This document shows positions 63,945-64,000 of a stretch of DNA of 64,000 nt, piece by piece (position 1 is the first letter of the stretch; every line of letters starts with the position of its first letter). The translations under genes were made by a program, and so were the position numbers. The stretch is from Nannocystis pusilla (lineage in GTDB: Bacteria > Myxococcota_A > Polyangia > Nannocystales > Nannocystaceae): assembly GCF_020073745.1 (NCBI RefSeq), contig NZ_JAIRAU010000016.1:27639-91638 (forward strand), in the 5' to 3' direction. The notes beneath the pieces were generated by a model, which saw only the letters and a program-made list of their open reading frames with translations, searched no databases and was not told the DNA's origin.

Positions 63945-64000
63945 ATGCCCGACGACCTCCCGCCCGACCTCGGCGCCAAGCTCGACGCGTTCCTGCGCAA
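63945..64000 (+). CDS. Start of a gene cut by the right edge
   Basis: ATG is followed by MPDDLPPDLGAKLDAFLR. Eighteen complete codons are visible. The acidic, soluble start with no signal peptide suggests a cytoplasmic protein, but the family cannot be told. Confidence 0.4.
   Translation, partial: MPDDLPPDLGAKLDAFLR

Overview
The window is very GC-rich bacterial DNA. It reads like a myxobacterium, most likely of the Nannocystis/Nannocystaceae type. The evidence is MYXO-CTERM tails, MopE-like metal-binding repeats, eukaryote-type kinases fused to AAA ATPases, and at least sixteen predicted lipoproteins, many on long Ser/Thr-rich stalks. No rRNA, prophage, complete insertion sequence, CRISPR array or defence island was recognised. 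The genus is inferred from protein style only.

Layout. 0-2.5 kb: a DUF2169 gene (cut by the window edge) and vgrG, part of a type VI secretion locus. 3-7.2 kb: secreted and lipoprotein genes including a metallophosphoesterase. 7.4-16.5 kb: an apparent three-gene operon of a PknK-like kinase/ATPase, an unusual fusion of an acetoacetate-decarboxylase-like domain to an FAD amine-oxidase-like domain, and a vanillyl-alcohol-oxidase-type FAD oxidase. 17.1-17.4 kb: three tandem serine tRNA genes (GCU, GGA, CGA). 17.4-25.3 kb: mostly exported proteins (polysaccharide deacetylase, von Willebrand A lipoprotein, S8 protease, small Cys-rich protein, beta-propeller lipoprotein). 25.6-30.6 kb: a 1676-residue Ser/Thr kinase-ATPase-GAF-histidine kinase. 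30.7-38.7 kb: amidohydrolase, DUF4269, alpha/beta hydrolase, an unknown protein, an FHA-protein remnant, an OmpA-like lipoprotein, and a LysR regulator divergent from ahcY. 38.7-49 kb: radical SAM/SPASM enzyme, a ~95-bp tandem repeat, more stalked lipoproteins, a beta-lactamase-fold hydrolase, a PI-PLC-like lipoprotein, a membrane protein and two Pro-rich lipoproteins. 48.4-58.5 kb: phosphotransferase-LysR pair, lipoprotein/ferritin-like pair, PAS-STAS regulator, Coq4-like protein, a P450-TetR-ferredoxin operon with tandem operators, and a second ferritin-like operon. 59-64 kb: heptosyltransferase-like enzyme, small membrane protein, YCII/DGPF protein, two Cys-rich exported proteins and the first bases of another gene.

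Three window-wide signals go beyond single genes. (1) A short dispersed inverted repeat with core TGTCC-N4-GGACA (plus TGACC, TGCCC and GAACA variants) lies in convergent intergenic gaps and also inside several coding sequences. (2) About a dozen genes carry a TANNNT-like element only 6-11 nt before the start codon, suggesting leaderless transcripts, while others have a clear Shine-Dalgarno sequence. (3) The scarce A/T-rich codons seem concentrated in CAAT/ATTG contexts, especially CAATTG, in different reading frames.

Most long open frames opposite or inside the listed genes are high-GC shadows and are left out. Starts were moved inward where a signal peptide, ribosome-binding site or family alignment required it. 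All family assignments come from reading motifs; no search was run.
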